NCBI GenBank assembly: GCA_025765615.1 | Contig: JAIVFJ010000005.1 | Coordinates: forward strand, 62,001 to 126,000 | From: Zopfochytrium polystomum | Taxonomy: Eukaryota; Chytridiomycota; Chytridiomycetes; Chytridiales; Chytridiaceae | DNA: 64,000 nucleotides | Direction of reading: 5' to 3' | Shown here: positions 59,245-64,000 of the stretch, in pieces | How positions within the stretch are numbered: the first letter of the stretch is position 1 | How the letters are laid out: every line of letters begins with the position of its first letter | Translations under genes and position numbers: made by a program | Notes under the pieces: generated by a model | Told to the model about the DNA's origin: nothing | Seen by the model: only the letters and a program-made list of their open reading frames with translations | Database searches by the model: none

Positions 59245-61440
59245 TCACTGGCCACACGGCAAAAAGGAAACATGACCACTCTCCCAAGCAATAGCGAGCA
59301 CTGTTCCCTTCGTCGTTTTCGACGTAAATTTGAAGCTCAAAGGTTTTGGCCCTGCCACCACGTAATCTTCCTCAGAGCCGTCATTGCGGTCGTATAGTGG
59401 AGACCTTTCTGGTTGTCTGTCTCCAAATAGCTCCTCAGGGACAGGACAAGGTCCAAGCGGCCTGCTTTGCCAGGATGGGCCCCTCACGAAACCACTGTAC
59501 AAGTCATGAATATTGAATGATCGGTCGCAAATGCAGTGCTCACATTAGGTTAAGTTCAGGAAGAGGAGAGAGCTTGATTTCAAACATTGCTATGAGTTCT
59601 GCTCCGGGGGTGCTGCCATTTGCGAAGGTTACCGCAAGACGCCTCCCAGTAGGGTCGATCTCCATGGCGGAAACATTCCCTCCAACACTGGAAGGGAAAT
59701 TTGTGAGGCTAAGAGAAAGTGTCATCGGCTCCTTACACCACTGGAAATCCCTTCTTCGTGAGGCTTGGCGTTTTGGGAACCCTTTCGGCCTGAGGGTGCA
59801 TTCGATAATCTGGAAGAGTGTCAGACACCAATCTAGGATTGCTGAGCGCTGAGTGCTGTACCCAAAGAAGGAGGCTTTCGAGCCATTTGCAGCATGTTTA
59901 TGCGTGGATTGCCGGAAACGGAAAATAAGACTGTACGGCTATCATAAAGCCAACACGCAGCTGTGAAGCAGATGGTTGTTTCCAGATCAATACTTGTGAA
60001 TGAATCAGTCTCCCAAATACGCATTGTCTTCATTCTGTGCAGGAGTGGATGAGTGAGATAGCTGTGGCCAGCAAATAACATGCCTGCAAAGTTGAAGAAG
60101 GTATCTTCCGTTCGGGCTCCAGGATAAATTAGTTGTACCGTGCCCCACCGCTTTCCGAAGAACAGTAGCTGTTTCAAGGGAGACATTCCAAACCAATAGA
60201 ACAGGTGAATCTTGGGATCCGACTGCAAGGAAGCTTCCATCCGGAGACCATGATATACAGGAGATATTCTCCATTGCTGGGTGCGCCAAGAAAGCCATTA
60301 TGGCAGAGGTAGACTTTGCCAGGCTCTGGTAAAAGGACGGGCGGACATGAGCAGTGCTTGAGCCTGTCAAACCAGCTTGTCGGAAAGGTGGGATCTGGCC
60401 TGAACTCGTCGGCGAGGACCAACCACGATCGCTGGCTGGAGTCAGAACTTTCCAAAGGCACACTCCATTTCTGTTGAAAACTATTAGAGCGAACTTGCAC
60501 AAGCCATTCTAAACCTGCATCCAACGGCTAGATTTGTCCCAGAAAGAGGCCTCCATTCCAAGCAGACAATATCTCGCTGGAACTCGTTCATCAACGCCGG
60601 TCTTTGTCGAGGAAGCCATTCTGCAAGAATGTTACTACGACAACCACAATCGCAAGATACCACCTCCTGTCTTGCAGTCGTAAAGGTAAACGCAGCCCTG
60701 CCGATGAGCGATGGCAATCACATCAGCAAGCCTATGCCAAGCAACCGCCCTAACCGAGCCTTGGCTCAGTTGTGAAAGCCTCTGTTCATACTGCTGCTGT
60801 GCCAAGCGGTCTTTGCTTCAGTACTCATTCTGTGCATTGAATTTAACTAACGCTAGAGGCTCGCTTTGAACCGGGTAAGCTGCCCAAAGCAAACTGAACG
60901 GTGTGGACGGCCTGCTCGACTGCTGCAGCGATGAATGGTGCGTAGGTCCCAGCAGCACTTCTAGTTTAAAAAATGTAAACAAGACACACACCCGCATTGC
61001 TTACAAATGAGAAGATACATAGTTCCACAAAGACTCCGTCCTATCGAGGAACCAGTTCTCTCCGAAGCTTTTTACAGTCTCGGTTGGCTCTTCGCTTTGC
61101 TTCGTCGCACTTGACTTAAATGCTGTCGGTAGCTCGTCCGCTCGACGTAGCGAGTCCAAATTTGTTATTTCGAATGGTATGAACAGAGGAACTGATAGTG
61201 AGGACTGATTCCTTCAAGTAAGTATTGTGTGATAAAGCCAAGCAGACGACCCACGCTGTCTCTGACGTCTGGCGCGTCAACAGATGTGAGATCTTGTAAT
61301 TAGTCGGCATAGATTCTGGTTCACGTGCAGGTCCCTTGAGATTCACTTACACAGTTTCCTGTTCAGCTCCAGAGATGTGAGCTCTCCAACATCCGGGACG
61401 AGAATGCCGTGATCTGGACGCCTGGTGTTCAGTGTCGTGC
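59245..61440 (-). CDS. AAAS: Nucleoporin Aladin
   Basis: WD40 nuclear-pore protein of the Aladin family. The N-terminal segment RRPDHGILVPDVGEL and LTSLELNRKL (61420-61350) resembles the conserved DHG start region, but no ATG is in frame there, so the first exon is uncertain. Later pieces: NLDSLRRADELPTAFKSSAT and SFGENWFLDRTESLWNYVSS (61155-61015), SLLWAAYPVQ (near 60890), GSVRAVAWHRLADVIAIAHR with GCVYLYD (60760-60680), DIVCLEWRPLSGTNLAVGC (near 60550), AHPAMENISCISWSPDGSFL, TTNLSWSPNGRYL, ACWLYDSRTVLFSVSGNPRI, and GNVSAMEIDPTGRRLAVTFA. It ends GTVLAIAWESGHVSFLPCGQ, matching the family C-terminus, with the stop at 59245. At least seven small introns are needed. Family near certain, exon ends approximate. 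Confidence 0.85.
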
Positions 61441-61505
61441 GATCTCGCAGTCGCGCTCCTACCGGCAAAGGAAACCTTCATCGCTTGACAAGGTTTCTTT
61501 CTTTT

Positions 61506-61825
61506 TCAGTGTTCTCGGGTGAATCGTTGGTGCCGTGTCATCGCTGTGTAGATGCTCATGTCCAGGAGCCGGGACGCCACCCCGCGGGAGAACAGCGCAC
61601 CGCCGGCGAACCAGGCCCCTGCGACGAGGCCAATCTCGCCGCCAATGGTGGCGGCGGCGGGTATAACGGTCACCGGTGCTCGCTGCTGCTGCCTTGGCAT
61701 CGCATTCTCAATCTCCGACACGATTCCAGTGAAACTGTATTTCATCGCTTGGAATGTACGTACATTCTAAATCAAAGGTCGACAAGAGCGTTACGCATGA
61801 CTGTGGCCAGGCGGAGCCTTCCCAT
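61506..61825 (-). CDS. Small putative membrane protein
   Basis: A frame from MKYSFTGIVSEIENAMPRQQ (61745) to the stop at 61506 contains one hydrophobic segment (IGGEIGLVAGAWFAGGALFS) and ends MTRHQRFTREH. A short upstream exon MGRLRLATVM (about 61825-61796, donor GTAACG) could join in phase. It lies between the 5' ends of Aladin and the oxygenase gene. It may be a small mitochondrial protein, an alternative first exon, or nothing; composition alone supports it. Confidence 0.3.
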
Positions 61826-61973
61826 ATCTTTTTTTCCGAAGCCGCCCGGCCTCGCCCTTCATCATCAACAACATTCAGTCACCACTTCCAGCCCTCGCCG
61901 CCTTCACCAACCTCCCCCCCAATGGTGCGATGGAGGTTCCGTGTGGGTGGTGCGGGATAATTAGGGAGGAAAC

Positions 61974-63662
61974 ATGCCATATCAAAACCCCGTGCTAGTA
62001 ATTTTCTGTTTTTGGAAACGCCTGCCAATGTTTGCTCGGACTTGTTCCCGTCACCACTCTCCTGTGACGCATGCAACGACGTCATGCTCGGCTCGACGAC
62101 CGCCTCTGCTCTTCTCCGACTCCTTTGCAACGGCCCGACTCATGAAGAGCACCACTACCACTGCAGCAAAGCTGCTGCCGCCCTCCCCATGCTCCAGCAG
62201 AAACCTGCCACGGTTTTCTTCTCGCAGCATCCTGCCTACCCGGCCACTGGCCATGATCAGCACAGAAGGGCCACGGAAACAGCAACAGCCCGTAATTCTC
62301 GGCGACTCCAACGTCGCCAGCAACGCCGGTGGTGCAAACGTGCGCATTCTGTTTGCTCCCGGGATCACTGGCACATACAGTCTTCTCTGGCTCCGGGACA
62401 ACTGTCAGTGTCCACGGTGCGTCCACCCCGAGAACAGGCAGAAGCTGCACTCCTCGGCGGACGTTTCTGGCTCGGCCTCTGCAAAGTCCATTGCGATCAT
62501 CGATGGTAGTGCTGCGAGCGCACCGGCCGCCGGCCCTGTTCTTCGAATCGAGTGGGCGGCGGGTTCGTTGCGGCACGATCAGTCGGGTCACGTGACCGAA
62601 GTGCCTCTTCTTTGGCTGGTCCAGACCACCCGACACCCGTCGACCCACCCGGCGCTCGCCGATTCGTCGGAGGTTGGCGCGGGGCAATCCAGCGCGCCGA
62701 TTATTTGGGACGCAGCGATGGTTGGGCGAGCGCCAGGACTGTCGCAACCATATGCGGAGTTTATGGAGACCGAGAGCGGCCTCTGGGCGGTCGTGCAGCA
62801 GCTCCACCGTTTCGGCCTCTGCTTTCTCCGAGGCGTGCCCACAGAGGACAAAGCGGTAGAAAAGGTTGCGCGCCGATTTGGTTGTATCCGGGAGACCTTC
62901 TACGGGACGTCATGGGACGTAAAAAGCGTTCCACAGGCCAGGAACATCGCGTACACGGCTTTGGATCTGGGGCTGCACATGGACCTTTTGTGAGTAATCG
63001 TGACGAATTTCATTTGGTGGCGCCTGATCCTTTGCTCCCCAGGTACTTTGAGGCGCCGCCGGGACTTCAGTTTCTGCACAGCTTGAAAAACTCTGTAACG
63101 GGTGAGTATCACCAATTAGTGAAACCCTGTATTTTTGTGATTCTATCTCTTCGACTTGCTGCCTTTGCGAAACTCATTTTCCTCTTTCGTGTCAGGTGGA
63201 GAGTCCATTTTTATGGACTCTTTCAGAGCGGTCCAGATTCTGCGCTCTCAGCATCCTCAAGATTACGAAATTCTCAAGCGTGTGCCGGTGACTTTCCACT
63301 ACCAAAACGACGGACATTCAATGCGCTTCCGTCGGCCAACGATCAGTGACGACGACCCAACTGATGGTCTCAAAGTGTATTACTCTCCGCCATTCCAGGG
63401 CCCTCTGGAGATCGAGGACCCGAACGATGTGGGGCCATTTTACAGCGCGTTCCAGCGATTCGCGGATATCCTCGAGTCGCCAGGGCTCGTGTATCGAACG
63501 CGACTGGAGCCGGGAGACTGCGCCGTCTTCCTGAATCGCCGAGTGCTCCACGGACGCGCCGAGTTTGACCCAGCGTCTGGGGAGCGGCACTTCAAGGGAA
63601 CTTACGTTGACATTGACGACTTCAAGGATCGCTTTAATGTTTTGTCCGCGAAGGCTGTTTGA
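61974..63662 (+). CDS. Aim17/gamma-butyrobetaine dioxygenase-like Fe(II)/2-oxoglutarate oxygenase
   Basis: Member of the gamma-butyrobetaine/trimethyllysine dioxygenase family (carnitine synthesis), closest in motif detail to the fungal Aim17 branch. Exons 61974-62990, 63043-63101 and 63196-63662 join in frame (all donors GTGAGT). The N-terminal zinc-binding domain is visible as LLWLRDNCQCPRCVHPENRQ. The catalytic jelly-roll has metal ligands His and Asp in GLHMDLLYFEAPPG and the distal His in NRRVLHGRAEFDP; the 2-oxoglutarate side has RHFKGTYVDIDDFKDRF. About 95 residues precede the zinc domain and look like a mitochondrial leader; starts at 61974 or 62028 are both possible. Substrate could be gamma-butyrobetaine or something else. 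Confidence 0.9.
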
Positions 63663-63805
63663 AAAAAGGAACGCGGGGTAGCTACTTTTTTGTCTTGCGT
63701 CTTCGGACGCAACTTTTTCGTTTTTTCGGACGGCCATGTGTGGGAAGAAAAACGAGAAAAAAGGAAACGAGCAGATGGAGCCACAAAAAAAGGGCACAAT
63801 CTGAC

Positions 63806-64000
63806 ATGTCCTTTGTTTTCAACCCGCACCTCGCCTTCGATCGGGCCGTCTCGTCGGTTGACGACACCCTCGGCCAGTTGGCGCGAATTCTACTGCTCGA
63901 GAGCGCAGGCAGTTTCGACCGCGGCGGCGCAAATCCTTCCGTTTTTGGGGCTCCAGAAGCTCACGGCATCTCTCGGACGAGGAAGCGCAAGCTTCTGGAG
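63806..64000 (+). CDS. 5' end of an unidentified gene, cut by window edge
   Basis: An open frame begins MSFVFNPHLAFDRAVSSVDD and continues TLGQLARILLLESAGSFDRG to an Arg/Lys-rich stretch (ISRTRKRKLLE) at the edge, with host-like codon use. Only 65 residues are visible. No family recognised. Confidence 0.4.
   Translation, partial: MSFVFNPHLAFDRAVSSVDDTLGQLARILLLESAGSFDRGGANPSVFGAPEAHGISRTRKRKLLE

Overview
The window is nuclear DNA of a flagellated (zoosporic) fungus, most likely a chytrid-type lineage. The evidence is short GT-AG spliceosomal introns (many 44-60 nt), a complete-looking intraflagellar-transport dynein heavy chain (DYNC2H1, kept only by organisms that build a cilium), a Pho80/Pcl-type cyclin, a low-molecular-weight fungal-type thioredoxin reductase, a secreted CE8 pectinesterase and an Aim17/BBOX-like oxygenase. 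I do not commit to a species.

The left part (1 to about 29,400) is GC-rich in coding sequence, and its introns and spacers are full of microsatellites. In order it holds: the 5' part of a Pcl-like cyclin (minus); an MMTAG2 homologue (minus); a tandem array of three paralogous secreted proteins (minus; signal peptide, dibasic site, Lys-rich repeats, Glu/Asp/Phe tail); a thioredoxin reductase with a mitochondrial-like leader (plus); a Thr-rich mucin-like membrane protein (plus); a 1,274-residue F-box protein with an acidic tail and a candidate SUMO-interacting motif (plus); and a pectinesterase (plus).

From 28,451 to 42,659 the minus strand carries DYNC2H1, with one uninterrupted 9,377-nt exon between two clusters of tiny introns. 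It shares a divergent promoter with a 1,362-residue disordered protein in which a tyrosine/arginine motif occurs three times. Two minus-strand genes follow: a single-pass membrane protein and a disordered Ser/Pro/Gln-rich protein.

From about 51,640 to 59,170 lies an accessory island. It contains Ty1/copia-like remnants and LTR-like repeats, a MITE with perfect 26-bp terminal inverted repeats, AT-rich decayed sequence that may derive from a large DNA virus, and a broken Mutator-like (MULE) transposase gene. A 308-bp solo LTR has inserted into the MULE gene, and it carries a TATA box and an array of perfect heat-shock elements. Ordinary genes resume with the nucleoporin Aladin (minus), an Aim17/gamma-butyrobetaine-dioxygenase-like gene (plus) and the start of an unidentified gene cut by the right edge.

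Three genes in the GC-rich half (MMTAG2, secreted paralogue 3, mucin-like protein) each carry one apparent single-base frameshift. This looks more like assembly indels than gene death, but it should be checked. The strongest candidate for an undescribed system is the three-gene array of secreted polyampholytes, one member of which has 11-residue repeats like group-3 LEA proteins. Next in interest is the heat-shock-element LTR.
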